Shown here one piece after another: positions 13,201-22,112 of a stretch of DNA of 64,000 nucleotides (the first letter of the stretch is position 1; every line of letters begins with the position of its first letter). The stretch is from the NCBI GenBank assembly GCA_020137815.1, contig CM035353.1:1513459-1577458 (forward strand). Direction: 5' to 3'. The position numbers and the translations under genes are program-made. The notes under the pieces were generated by a model. That model ran no database searches and was not told where the DNA came from. It saw nothing but the letters and a program-made list of their open reading frames with translations. The stretch is from Hormiphora californensis. Its lineage: Eukaryota > Ctenophora > Tentaculata > Cydippida > Pleurobrachiidae.

Positions 13201-13972
13201 CCAGCTCAGAGATTTGGGTGTAACTGTGTCCGAGGATCTTTCCTGGAGGCCCCACTATGTGAAGCTTACGACAAAAGGTCGACGCATGGCTCAGTGGGTG
13301 TTTGGCGTATTCAGTAGCAGAGATCCGGAACTCATGGTCAGTCTATATAAAACCATGGTAAGGAGCACTATGGAGTACTGTTCTCCGCTTTGGTCCCCCC
13401 AGATGGTAGGCGATATCCAGCTCTTGGAGTCTGTACAGCGCAGGTTTACATCCAAGATTGCCGGAATGAAGGACTTGGACTATTGGCAACGCCTCAAGTA
13501 CCTTGGCCTCATGTCGCTCCAGAGGCGAAGAGAACGGTATGTGATTCTCCATGTACACAAAATCCTTCACGGGGCAGCTCCAAATGAAGTTGATATAAAG
13601 TTTCATCGCACTTCAAGGCACGGTCTAAAAGCAGTCCTGCCAGATCTCTCAAGAGTTAAAAGCAAGAGGAATTCAACTCTCTATGCCAACTCCTTCGGTA
13701 CATTTGGACCGAAACTATGGAACTGCATCCCAGCTGACCTCAGAGAGATTGGAGACCTAGCGTCCTTCAAAGCAAGTTTGGATCTCTTCCTAAGAGAGGT
13801 TCCAGATTTGCCACCAACCCCTGGATACCCAGCTAATAACAGAAATTTGTTGACTGAGTGGTGCGGGGGAATCAGGCGGTTCGAAGAATCAACGGATGGC
13901 CCTCTAACTTGGAAAAACCCTTCATAAGTAATAATAAGTAAGTAGGAGAGCCAGAGAGACGAGATCGAGAGA

Positions 13973-14003
<31 letters not shown>

Positions 14004-14076
14004 GAGGGAGATAGAGAGAGAGAGAGAGAAAAAGAGAGAGAAAGAGAGAGAGAGTGAGAGAAAGAGAGCGAAAAGC

Positions 14077-14122
<46 letters not shown>

Positions 14123-14198
14123 CTAGTAGAGAGAGAGAGAGAGCATCTCCTCTCTCTCCAACTCTCTATCTCTCTCTCTATCTCTCTCTCTCTCTCAG

Positions 14199-14263
<65 letters not shown>

Positions 14264-16316
14264 CTATCTTGTGGTGTATTTCCACTTCAGTGGTGAGCTA
14301 TTTACGTTCTGCGGGGAGCTATTGTTAGTGCACATATGCCACATACTTCACCTTGGTCCAAGAGAATTAGAAGAGAGAGTTGGACCGTCCAACTCTCTCT
14401 TCTGATTCTCTTCTGATTCTATAGCTGTCTTATTTCTACTCGAAACTCTAACTCTAGAAATTATAGGTGTCTCAGCTGCTCGCAGCTGCACTGCTGCATC
14501 GGCATGGGACATGCTTTCAATTCTAGAACTCCACTCTGAGTAGCTATTTAAATACTGAATTTAGCGCTCCTATCCTTCTTTCTATATTCCACCTCTCTCT
14601 CTCTCTATAATAGAGCCCTCATCTACATAACTCATTTTTACTCGACTCTCACACATTTTTGAGTTAACTTGCTGTGTGTGTGTATCACTAGTTGTATGAT
14701 CTATATTACTTAGTTAATCAATGCACGTAACATAATTGCAAAATGATTGTCGTAGCACTCCGACAATTAAGTTTTAATTGCCACATCTCTAGAAAATTAC
14801 GTAGAGAGTGGGCTAATTAAAAGATTGCCTCTACTGCACACACTCACTGTGCCTGAGTAATTTTGTAATTCGCATCTCATAAATCCTTTCTTCTAAGCAT
14901 TGTCCACTGAAAATTGTAGGATTCCTCTCCTCTGCATCCTGCAGTACTGCTTGATCTACCGAACCCTCACAATGCTGTGTGGCCTACTATTATATGTATT
15001 ATCATGTGAGGCTTTAGTCATCCATTCTATCTCTCTCACAAACTCTCTCTCCAACTCCCTATCTTCTCAATTTGTGTGCTGCTGAGTGTGCTTTGTTTCC
15101 CCCGATGACAGGCGGTCACCCACAACTGTGTACTATACTCAATGCTGCAAAATAGCCACCCACTGCGAATAACTCTCATTGCTCATATGCCTCACTGAAG
15201 GATTTACCACAATTGATTCGGTCAGAGAGATAGAGATAGAGATAGAGAGGTGTCAATATAGCTGATTCTGAAGGGGTGTCTTTTCCTAGCCTCCCTCCCT
15301 TGACCATTATCCTATAGAGTACAAATCATATAGGCTCTACTATAGAATTGTTCTAATTAGCTGTAGCTCCAGTCTTTACACGTATTTCCTAGTTTGTAAT
15401 GTAATTACTTTACAGAGCTTCACATCAATTTCAGCATTTCCTAATTTCACACTGCGGTTTCTGCAACTCTCCTCAATTTGATCCCAACTTGTATATCCAA
15501 ACAACATATCTTGAGCTCCTCTTTAGTACCTTATACAGTGTATAATACACGTTATACAGTGTATAATACACGTTTCAAAGAATTTTCGTCTCAAACGCCA
15601 TGCATCTATAGTTGCTTATTTTTAGATTTATCTACCATCATATGCTAATTGTCACTTCAGACTTCTGCTTGCCTGTGTTTCGGGCGCACAAATGTAAAGG
15701 GAGGGTTAGAACATAACAAACTTCTGCACAGTATAAACCATGTGTCCCCGAGTGCCGACAGAGGATAGCGTATTTATTGTTTCTCCACCTCGACCACATC
15801 ATCACCTTGCATTTTCAGGTAGAGCATTTAGCAGACAACTATACAGTCGGACCCCGGTATACCGGGCACCCCGATTTACTGGGCAAAACCATTTTCCCTG
15901 AGCATCCCTGTAAATCGGGGTCTGGCTGTAGTATACTGTATAGTGTATAGGGCTGGTATGGGTTTGGAAGGGCGGGTAGTACAGACAACTTATTTCAGTT
16001 CTAATAACTCTCTTTCTATATTTCAGATATAGATATTTTGGAGTTATGCCGAGAGGTTGCTATGGTAACAGAGGAATTCAAGGATGACCAATCAGAAATC
16101 AAGCACCATAACGACGAACTCTGTGGTAGGTTTTTAAGTATAGCTGTTTCACGGCGCCGGAACTCACTAACACGGTCACAAATGTATATACATAGACGAT
16201 AAAATATCGTAATACTCACTATCTCTCCGTCTCTATTTCCCACACTCTTTTCAGATTCAACAGAAAAATTAGGGAAATCTGTGGACGATGTGCTAGAAAA
16301 ACTTGAAGGGAACTAA
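5904..16316 (+). CDS. Small acidic coiled-coil protein gene (4 exons, ~82 aa)
   Basis: The model joins 5904-5937 (MSSESPSPAPG), 7229-7279 (ESCIMLKEDHSSNSGAP), 16027-16125 (DIDILELCREVAMVTEEF to NDELC) and 16255-16316 (DSTEKLGKSVDDVLEKLEGN-stop). All three introns are phase 1 and have GT-AG ends, and the frame stays open through every join. An AATAAA lies at 16334. The last two exons are the best supported; they give an acidic, heptad-like helix (L/V/I at a/d positions). The first two exons are consistent but less certain, and further small exons could be missing. The third intron (7280-16026) is about 8.7 kb and holds a mariner-like MITE, a pogo-like MITE and the LINE. The family is not recognised; a structural or adaptor role is only a guess. 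Confidence 0.55.
7309..7361. repeat. (GA)n microsatellite
   Basis: A pure GA dinucleotide run just after the 7229-7279 exon and its donor. Confidence 0.9.
8078..8213. mobile_element. pogo/Tigger-like MITE, divergent
   Basis: Left CAGTCGGATCTCGATTTACC and right GTAAATCGAGGTCCGACTGT. A second palindrome (AAATAACTGCTAC / GTAGCAGTTATTT) overlaps the right end, so it may be a compound insertion. Confidence 0.65.
8288..9213. mobile_element. Non-autonomous mariner-like element (~925 bp)
   Basis: Terminal inverted repeats are TTAGGTTGTCCAAGAAATAA / TGTCG on the left and the mirrored CGACATTATTTCCTGGACAA on the right, with one mismatch. TTAGGTTG-type ends at TA targets are typical of mariner elements. 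The interior contains no transposase: the only open frame (8784-8981) has no catalytic DDD/E context. The body is T-rich with short internal repeats. It lies in the large intron of the coiled-coil gene. Confidence 0.85.
9593..9970. mobile_element. Possible short-TIR element (GTAACGAAATTACCCCT family)
   Basis: GTAACGAAATTACCCCT at about 9594 and AGGGGTAATTTCTTTGGC at about 9951 are inverted copies. Similar ends occur at 18159-18272 and 57966-58053. The interior shows nothing recognisable; the two ends here might belong to separate copies. Confidence 0.4.
9980..10048. repeat. Short palindrome with 9-bp direct repeats
   Basis: CGGACTCCTGACC (9995-10007) pairs with GGTCAGGAGTCCG (10020-10032). 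The direct repeat GTGTCAAAT flanks both sides, as a 9-bp target duplication would. Confidence 0.6.
10197..10261. repeat. (TC)n microsatellite at the LINE 5' boundary
   Basis: A pure CT tract that directly abuts the first recognisable LINE sequence at about 10264. It may mark the 5' truncation point or target. Confidence 0.9.
10265..10937 (+). CDS. LINE ORF1, CCCH zinc-finger RNA-binding protein (5' truncated)
   Basis: The frame enters from the TC tract and lacks a credible start. It contains two or three Cys/His clusters of CCCH type (CKAFLDWSCKHG, CTDSSCQLFH, CCHDAKCSFFH), then a Lys/Gly-rich basic stretch (GKGKGKGKGK) and a short helical segment (LVVRLIERMDFMEKRLDA). This layout of nucleic-acid-binding fingers plus a basic region plus a helix fits a non-LTR ORF1 that packages the RNA. 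It ends at 10937 and overlaps ORF2 by about 60 bp in another frame, so ORF2 is probably translated by re-initiation or frameshifting. The assignment of CCCH-type fingers is by eye. Confidence 0.75.
10877..13927 (+). CDS. LINE ORF2, APE endonuclease / reverse transcriptase
   Basis: 1016 codons without a break. Residues ~15-235 are an apurinic-like endonuclease: ITETWL (catalytic Glu), GDFNFPMINW and the SDHRLV His motif. Residues ~420-730 are the reverse transcriptase: NYRPVTLTSHVIKIFERV, QHGFRSGRSTLTQL, the catalytic VFLDYSRAFDKVD, GVPQGTVLGPLLFLIFINDL and FADDSR, where the usual YADD box is FADD. The C-terminal region is a Trp/Arg-rich domain without an RNase H signature. The order and motifs are those of the CR1/L2/Rex group of the Jockey superfamily. 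Function is target-primed reverse transcription of its own RNA. All catalytic motifs look intact, so the copy may be competent if an ORF1 source exists. The exact clade needs a tree. Confidence 0.93.
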   Translation: MAATPHANATLPSRSTCMLLNAAGFNPGARSNTRWKRDVLCMDLQSLREKGTHVPFIGITETWLKDYHLDAQISIPGYRVIRADRASRQGGGVLLFVDEGVPVKCSANYDDGTCEVIICRLATSKMSVAVLYRPPDAPFDSFHSALSFLTEQIEKDPDGDLVVMGDFNFPMINWNTLSVGGRSAESTRSAQDLLSFMETHFLEQFITLPTRGQNILDLFLANRDTLVVNTNVEATELSDHRLVSVGLTFHPLCPQKRRRTIPESFRSLDFNSGNFDLLRQKLSDIDWCGLRSKSDFESFPSVFTDTVYQVCCSVFPQIKIPSGKPRCFKKLRRRKVKLRARIAALTEKGQVAAAEEAKVELGNLCLEMKDQILTSKDNRERKAKDKIKSDPRYFYSFAKSFAKGSSGIPVIIDKEGSPITDSKQIADIFQEEFCGVFSNPENPQTRDPTFDRPTIKLEDLGLTFSEEDIVKACKDLDISSAPGPDGIPSRILKEAADALAKPISMIWRESFQLKRVPDYYKMGHVVPLFKKGDRSSSKNYRPVTLTSHVIKIFERVTRSHLVDYFERNGLFSERQHGFRSGRSTLTQLLGYFDWVLKALCGGHDTDTVFLDYSRAFDKVDIRLLLVKIRRYGVHPQIVDWLESFLTGRKQKVVLDGCQSEIALIISGVPQGTVLGPLLFLIFINDLESEALNAILSFFADDSRVSMEITNEGDTVKLQQDLDRVLQWSTRNNMVLNEDKYELMVHHHQRGALIKELPMTGVFYSTSGDTLLAPSDQLRDLGVTVSEDLSWRPHYVKLTTKGRRMAQWVFGVFSSRDPELMVSLYKTMVRSTMEYCSPLWSPQMVGDIQLLESVQRRFTSKIAGMKDLDYWQRLKYLGLMSLQRRRERYVILHVHKILHGAAPNEVDIKFHRTSRHGLKAVLPDLSRVKSKRNSTLYANSFGTFGPKLWNCIPADLREIGDLASFKASLDLFLREVPDLPPTPGYPANNRNLLTEWCGGIRRFEESTDGPLTWKNPS
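13951..14272. repeat. (GA)n then (TC)n inverted microsatellite
   Basis: An irregular GA tract to about 14142 followed by a CT tract, forming a long imperfect foldback right after the LINE tail. Confidence 0.9.
14273..15842. other. Intronic sequence, nothing coding
   Basis: Short features only: a hairpin GAAGAGAGAGTTGGACC / GTCCAACTCTCTCTTC at about 14371-14401, and a duplicated TTATACAGTGTATAATACACG at about 15531-15572. No exon compatible with the flanking gene was seen. Confidence 0.5.
15843..15930. mobile_element. pogo/Tigger-like MITE, short
   Basis: ACAGTCGGACCCCGGTATACC on the left and GTAAATCGGGGTCTGGCTGT on the right, about 87 bp including one AAAACCATTTTCCC core. It lies ~100 bp upstream of the 16027 exon. 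Confidence 0.75.
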
Positions 16317-16824
16317 AATGGAACTACTTCGATAATAAACCGTTATTTTAAAGGAACTTGATTCTTATCGTAGTTAACTAATATGTATATTAATTCTTCA
16401 TCAGAACAGTAATTTCTCATTTGTTATTTTCCTGTCAGTGACAAACGGTGCTATATGTATTATTAGAGAGCATTTTTTATTGTTTAGTTGCTTTGCTGTT
16501 ATTCTTATTTAACACCCGTCAATAAAAATCTCTGAATTGTTTATACTCGAAATCTCTCCCAGATCGGATCTCAATTGCCATGCTACGCATTCTGTCGTAA
16601 GCTCACACCGGACCGAAGGTGTGAAAGCGGGCAGACTGCGAACATATCAAATGATATCGGGATAAGGTTAGGCCGTGGCATCCATTAGCCTTAATGGTAC
16701 AACAAAATTTAGCCCACGTTTACATCTGCAGCATGAATGTACATGACTGTCTACATTGTGGCCAGTCATGTAAGAGATAAGAGGGGATACATGACTTAAC
16801 TATAAATGCTATTATATTATTCAA

Positions 16825-16965
16825 ACATAAATAAATGCAGGTGCAAATAGCGTTAGCTTTTAAGTGGTTTTCTCATTTAAAAAACTAACGCGACAACCCT
16901 ATCACAGCGAGATGTTTTATAAATCACCTGATATATGAGCATTGTAACAATACAACAATTTCTTT
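16825..16965. repeat. Dispersed inverted repeat, left-flank copy
   Basis: Carries ATAGCGTTAG, AAAAAACTAACGCGACA, CTATCACAGCGAGATG and TTTATAAATCACCTGATATA. The same words recur, mostly in inverted orientation, at 21880-22112 on the other side of the intronless GPCR gene. Confidence 0.75.
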
Positions 16966-17092
16966 CGGTGAGATGGCGTTGCTGATTATCGGAACACAAA
17001 AGAAAATAGCCCAGTAGAGTGTGACAAGGACTTAAAGTGAGAGAGAACAGCCCCGATTTTGATGAAATTGGTCAGAATAGTGTTTGGTTTCT

Positions 17093-17848
17093 AGGGTAAG
17101 CTGGGGTGAAATGGCCCGCGGGGTAAAGTGGCCCATGTATGGGGCAAAGTGGCCCTAGTTATTACATGTGGTCACGTGACTTTTTCTCCAGCGGAGACCT
17201 GCTCGTTCTGTTCCGAATTTTCGCTTTAAAACTGCTGTCATTTCTGTTTGGGTTGGCCGATTTTAATTTTGCAAAAACTGCCAGTTAGGCTTTATAATTC
17301 TCTAAAACGTGGTATAAAAATTTTTGAAGAAATTGGCATTTTTGTTTTCTTAATTGTCAATTTTGTGAAATCGGGGCAAATATGGCCCACTCTCCGGGGC
17401 AAAGTGGTCCGGTCTGGGGCAAAGTGGCCCACCTCTAGGACCAATGAAATGGCGCCTGCAATACCACGTGATATTGGAATGCACAAAAATGTAGTACAGA
17501 CGATCAAATTAGGGGCAAAGTGGCCCATGTTCCGGTGCAGAACATGGGCCACTTTGCCCCTAGTTTGATCGTTTCGTCTAACAACACCAGGCACGTGATA
17601 AAATCGAGCAATGCTATTGGCTTGGGCCACTTTGCCCCGGTGCAAATTTTCCAAAAAACGCCTCACCAAATTATTTGAATTGATTAATTAACCCATTAAA
17701 TAAAACTTGTAGATAATAAAATTTAGCTCGGCTGAAAGGAAAAGGTTTCATTGGATAGCCTATATAATTTTTTTCTTCCTGCTGTATAAATTGCGTATTT
17801 TAGAACCTAAAACGTTAAAAGTGGGCCACTTTTACCCCAGCTTACCCT
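17093..17848. mobile_element. MITE with GGGTAAGCTGGGG termini, nested insertion
   Basis: The left end GGGTAAGCTGGGGTGAAATG at about 17094 mirrors TACCCCAGCTTACCC at about 17834-17847. The interior is built from GGGGCAAAGTGGCCC-type motifs in both orientations. Flanking TA repeats and an uninterrupted homologous site at 39.3 kb (and, less exactly, 38.03 kb) show insertion into an older repeat with TA duplication. There is no transposase, so it is non-autonomous. Frames seen inside are repeat-derived. Confidence 0.85.
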
Positions 17849-18158
17849 AAGTAGAAGTCAAAAAAATGTTTAGTGCTCGAATCCTAAATTTACGATTTTT
17901 AGGTTTTTTAGGCTCCGATGAGGCTTCCTGCTAGCTACGGCCGGCGGTTTGGTTTTTTTTTAATGATCTAAAGAAAGGACTATTATTTATATTCAACCCA
18001 AATACGTATGCGACGGGGTTAGAAATCCAGGTAAGGCCTCTGATTGGCTGTGTAGGTTTGGTTTTCCAAGTCGATACAGGTGGTATTGGTGGATGCATCA
18101 TACATGTATGACCCGATAAGAATCAAAGATTAACAGTAGACTGGAATTGCCAATTCCG

Positions 18159-18272
18159 AATTGGTAATGAAGTTACCCCTCCGTGCAAGCGCATGCTTAA
18201 GCTATACATCGTATTAACTATGATATATGAGTTATGACTAGTCCATTAGGGGTGACTTCGTAACGAAAGACT
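18159..18272. mobile_element. Short palindromic element (GTAACGAAATTACCCCT family)
   Basis: TTGGTAATGAAGTTACCCCT and AGGGGTGACTTCGTAACGAA form the ends, about 110 bp apart. Related to copies at 57.97 kb and perhaps 9.6 kb. Confidence 0.55.
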
Positions 18273-18504
18273 GGAAGTTGGAACCTAATTAATTAATGAT
18301 AAATAATGGCTGTACAATATTCAAACGCAGAAATTTGATATCAATACCAATAATTACATTTGAAACTTGAAAGTTGCGGAAAGAAAATTACGAGTTTAAC
18401 TAAGCATATACCAAAGTCTGACACTCAACGCCAAACGCAGCATGACAACATAACAAAAAGGTCCGTTCAACAACAAAACTCATTGATAAGGAAAATGCAA
18501 ATGT

Positions 18505-21500
18505 TCAATCTCGTCTTATAATCTCCTTCATTTCTATTTCAACAGGAACCACTTCACCAGGACGTACTGTAGATTTCTTCAAAAACCCCACAAAAATCAC
18601 AATATCATCGTAAAGAATCAGTATGGGGTTGATGATGGAGTTGCAGGGCAGGAAGAAGATGGAGAAGTATCGGTACATGTGAGAGAAGTCAAAGTACTCG
18701 GTGTAGTGCATTGCACAAACGATCATAAATGGAACCCAGGTGAAGATATCCGTGGCAACAAGCACTGATATTTTTCGTTGAAGTTTCCTATTCCTTTTAA
18801 TCAGTGCAACGTTTTTGTTTTCCCCTCCCTGCACCGCCTCGCTAGATTTTAGTGTAACAATGTTGATTACCAGATAACATATTGCAATCGAAATAACACA
18901 CAACAAGTTGCTAACCTGGACCGCTCCTATGTACCAAATCTGTGGATTATCGGTTCGGACAAAGAAGTTGAAGAGACAGATTCCACTGGTGGCATAAAAG
19001 CTCAGACTCTCCACTCTCGGGGAGGTATCGTTGTACATATCTCCAACAAGATACCGCAATGTTTTCCAATCCATCTCCCCGCCATCGGAAACTGCCTGAA
19101 ACCGACCGTAGTACCCGAGCAGAATTTTATAGTTTGCCTCCTTGTTTATTGAACCAACAAAGTACTTGTTGTTTTCATACACCACACTCCTCACAAAGAA
19201 ATCTTCCAAATATGGAATTACCGGAACAGCCGCAATAACACTCGCCAAAACTAATATGCCAAGTGTTGCAGAGGCAAGTTTTACCAGATATTTTCGGTTC
19301 AGATTAGCTTTAAAGGAAATTTCTGCACTCAATATACCTTTCATCCTTATGAGACTCAAGAGGGACATCGAGTATAGAGAGATGAGCGATCCAATAGTGG
19401 CGAAAATTCCCAGAAAAGGACAGAGTGGCTTTGTTAGCCATTCGAACTGGGATTCACAGGTGCTCTTGTTGAAAAAAGTGTCTCCAATAGCCACACAGAG
19501 GAGAAACAAACCCTGCAAAAAGTCACCGAATGATATAACCAAAACAAATGCTTTGTTCGTTCTACCACGGTTCGTTTCCAGTTTAAAGAACTCCTTGAAG
19601 CCTTGAACCAAGACAACAACGTTCAGAACCACTGCTACAATTCCGAGGACCCATGCAGAAACTTTAAAAAAAACATTCGGGAGAATCTTGACTGTAGTGG
19701 TACAATCTTCGTTGCATTCATCAGAAAAGTCCTGGCAGTCAAATACACCGTCACACCTTCTAGACTTTGCAACAAACTCTTTCGTATCTGTGCACTGAAA
19801 GTTATTTTCACATCTTATCTCATCACTTTGGTCACCGCAATCGTCCACAAGGTCACATACTTTGGAGTAGGGTACACATCGGAGGTTGGAACAACCAAAT
19901 AAGTTGTTTGTGAATGTCCCATTGGGGCCTTGTACAACTCTAGTTAGCTGGTGGTCAGTATTAATTGTCAAGAACCGTTCGGAATGAGTCGGGGCACACG
20001 ACTCCTCCAGGAGAGGCTCCAGGGGGCAGGAAACAGTACAGACGCCTGTGCAGGATAGGTAGACGTACAGCTCTCCAAATATATCTTCACATGATTGTTG
20101 GTAGCTGACTGGCAAAATCAGTTGAGTGTTTTTGGTGTAAAGTGCCTTGGGGCCGATATAAAATTCGTTCACTATGCACGGTTCTATGTGCCGGGAAAGG
20201 CTCAGAAGTCCGGGGAGACAATACAATATATTCTTTTTGTATCCTAATTCAGTCGTCCAAACCTCAGCTCCCAGCTTATCGTTTCTCCTTGAAATGAGGC
20301 AGAGAATGTTATCACAGTAGTTTGTGTCAGTACATGCTACATCAGAACGCAGCAAGGCGGTAGGATGGCCTGGACATTTTAGCATAACCATCCCAAGGCA
20401 AGATGACGGGCTGAGTGACTTGAGCTGTAATGTTCCAAGACCACACTTAGTGTACCACTTTCTATCTTTTTCGTCATCGCCATTTTCACAGTCTTCGATA
20501 CCATCTCCGATCCATTCATTTGGAAATTGAATGGGAATCCTTTTTTCTGTCATGTACTTTCTTGTACACGAAAAATCGTCGGCCATATAAAGACATGCAT
20601 TTCCTATTTCATCTTCCCCGCCCTCACAGTCCAACTTACCATCGCACAGCTGATGTTTGTGAAGAGTACACTGCCAGCCTGGTGTTCGACACATCTTATC
20701 AATGCCATCATCGCATAACTGCTTGTTTCGGGTTATCGATCCACAAACCATTCGCTTTGAGACTGTAGTCGGGAACCCATTTACATTGCAAACCAGGGGA
20801 GAGCTAGCTAGTGTCTTGGGTTCACTCCCCGAACAGTTCATCTGATCACGGTAGTTGTTGCAAACAAGTGATGATTTTGTGTTAGCATCGATAGGACCGC
20901 ACATGTTTTCTTGGATGATTATTCGTTTGTTCGTGAAGGTTACAAAATTAATGTTTTCACAAATGGCAACCTGCTGTGATATACACGATGCTTCATCTTT
21001 GTTATCGAAACAATTTTTAACCCCGTCGCATACGTATTTGGGTAGAATATAAACCATTTTCCTTTCTTTAGATCTACAAAAAATACCAACCTGCCGGCCG
21101 TAGCAGTTAGCCTCGTCGGAGCACGAAACACAGTCGCATTTTTCATCGCATATGTTTCCGCGACTAACAAACTCCTCCATTTTCGGTCCCCTCTTCCAGT
21201 TACTTACGCATCTGAAATTTCGAGTGTTCAAGTCCATTTCACACTCATACTCGTCTACTGGGGTATCTTCTTTTGTGTTCCGACAATCAGCAACGCCATC
21301 GCACCGAAAGAAGTTGTTAGTGCTGGCAGAATACCAATCTCGATCAATTAAATAATAAACGGATAGTAATTTCTGTTTTTTAGTAGATATTTCACATGGA
21401 TACGTTAGACACACTGCATGATTTTTCCTCAAGGCTGTCCCGTAGACGATTTCATTTTTAAAGTTGTTGATACCACACAACTGGTAGGACGTTGGATCAT

Positions 21501-21795
21501 CTGGACATATCATGTTCGTCTTGGCATCTCCAAATTTCAATATGTTATAAATCTGATAGAATAGGTTCCTCGATGGATCACTAAACGGACACCGGTTCGC
21601 CGTCTTGTTCAACACGATGCATTGCTCGCGGAGGTAATCCTCATTATCAGCGATGATGGTGCATTTGGAAGGAGGGAAACTGGTGACGTTTTCCCACGTG
21701 TCAGTTAGACTGATCCCCATCCAAGGGGTCCAAGTGAGCATTTGGGCCCTCATTGGACAAACCAGAAAGACAACGGACAAGGGCAACATAATCAA
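18505..21795 (-). CDS. LDLa-rich relaxin-receptor-like GPCR, intronless
   Basis: A 1096-residue receptor in one exon. A short hydrophobic N-terminus (MIMLPLSVVFLVCPMRA) is a probable signal peptide. The ectodomain (~20-700) is Cys-rich with about six to seven LDL-receptor class A-like modules, e.g. CDGVKNCFDNKDEASC, CDGKLDCEGGEDE, CDLVDDCGDQSDEIRC and CDGVFDCQDFSDEC; the acidic DxSDE-type residues bind calcium. Seven membrane segments follow (~710-1075). Third-loop/TM6 text RKLQRKISVLVATDIFTWVP and the NPILILYDD end of TM7 resemble the LGR type-C (relaxin receptor/GRL101) group of rhodopsin-class GPCRs, but I see no leucine-rich repeats. The E/DRY motif is degenerate (SLIRMKG). Ligand unknown. 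It is clearly paralogous to the receptor at 31.7-35.6 kb. Inverted repeats flank the gene. Confidence 0.88.
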   Translation of the reverse strand: MIMLPLSVVFLVCPMRAQMLTWTPWMGISLTDTWENVTSFPPSKCTIIADNEDYLREQCIVLNKTANRCPFSDPSRNLFYQIYNILKFGDAKTNMICPDDPTSYQLCGINNFKNEIVYGTALRKNHAVCLTYPCEISTKKQKLLSVYYLIDRDWYSASTNNFFRCDGVADCRNTKEDTPVDEYECEMDLNTRNFRCVSNWKRGPKMEEFVSRGNICDEKCDCVSCSDEANCYGRQVGIFCRSKERKMVYILPKYVCDGVKNCFDNKDEASCISQQVAICENINFVTFTNKRIIIQENMCGPIDANTKSSLVCNNYRDQMNCSGSEPKTLASSPLVCNVNGFPTTVSKRMVCGSITRNKQLCDDGIDKMCRTPGWQCTLHKHQLCDGKLDCEGGEDEIGNACLYMADDFSCTRKYMTEKRIPIQFPNEWIGDGIEDCENGDDEKDRKWYTKCGLGTLQLKSLSPSSCLGMVMLKCPGHPTALLRSDVACTDTNYCDNILCLISRRNDKLGAEVWTTELGYKKNILYCLPGLLSLSRHIEPCIVNEFYIGPKALYTKNTQLILPVSYQQSCEDIFGELYVYLSCTGVCTVSCPLEPLLEESCAPTHSERFLTINTDHQLTRVVQGPNGTFTNNLFGCSNLRCVPYSKVCDLVDDCGDQSDEIRCENNFQCTDTKEFVAKSRRCDGVFDCQDFSDECNEDCTTTVKILPNVFFKVSAWVLGIVAVVLNVVVLVQGFKEFFKLETNRGRTNKAFVLVISFGDFLQGLFLLCVAIGDTFFNKSTCESQFEWLTKPLCPFLGIFATIGSLISLYSMSLLSLIRMKGILSAEISFKANLNRKYLVKLASATLGILVLASVIAAVPVIPYLEDFFVRSVVYENNKYFVGSINKEANYKILLGYYGRFQAVSDGGEMDWKTLRYLVGDMYNDTSPRVESLSFYATSGICLFNFFVRTDNPQIWYIGAVQVSNLLCVISIAICYLVINIVTLKSSEAVQGGENKNVALIKRNRKLQRKISVLVATDIFTWVPFMIVCAMHYTEYFDFSHMYRYFSIFFLPCNSIINPILILYDDIVIFVGFLKKSTVRPGEVVPVEIEMKEIIRRD

Positions 21796-21879
21796 TGCAG
21801 TTACCCAACCTTGAGTATCAAAAACGAATTGTGTCTAATTTCGCGTTGTGGAACCATTTATAAAAGTAACGCTACTTGC

Positions 21880-22112
21880 GAGTTGTATTGTTGTATAAAA
21901 ATGCTCATATATCAGATGATTTATAGAATATCTCGCTGTGATAGGTTTGTCGCATATAGCGTTAGTTTTTTAAATGGTCTGAGATGGCGATTTAAAAAAA
22001 CTAACACCATTTGCGACAAATCACAGCGAGTTGTATTGCATTGTTGTATAAAAATGCTCATATATCAGGTGATTTATAAAATATCTCGCTGTGATAGTGT
22101 TGTCGCATATTA
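21880..22112. repeat. Dispersed inverted repeat, right-flank copy (two arms)
   Basis: ATAAAAATGCTCATATATCA followed by GATGATTTATAGAATATCTC occurs twice (about 21895 and 22049). In between are ATAGCGTTAGTTTTTTAAAT and its mirror TTTAAAAAAACTAACACCAT. It forms a foldback element and pairs with 16825-16965. Confidence 0.8.

Larger units (their letters stand above)
10264..13950 (+). mobile_element. CR1/L2-like non-LTR retrotransposon (LINE)
   Basis: Two overlapping ORFs: a CCCH-zinc ORF1 and an intact APE-endonuclease plus reverse-transcriptase ORF2. No LTRs and no RNase H domain are visible. The 3' end is a short TAAGTAATAATAAGTAAGTAG tail, as CR1/L2 elements end in short tandem repeats rather than poly(A). 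The 5' end is probably truncated, because ORF1 has no early Met after the TC tract. The uninterrupted 1016-codon ORF2 suggests a recent insertion. It sits sense-oriented in the intron of the small coiled-coil gene. Confidence 0.9.

Noticed and set aside
10264-13950. Endogenous retrovirus or LTR element
   Set aside because: No LTRs, gag, protease or integrase. The endonuclease is APE-type and the RT order is that of a non-LTR element.
17248-17669. Frames of 106 and 125 codons on opposite strands
   Set aside because: They lie entirely inside the GGGTAAGCTGGGG MITE and reflect its internal inverted repeats.
19142-21355. Plus-strand frames opposite the GPCR
   Set aside because: They are antisense shadows of the well-supported minus-strand receptor. 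The same holds for plus frames within 31.7-34.8 kb.
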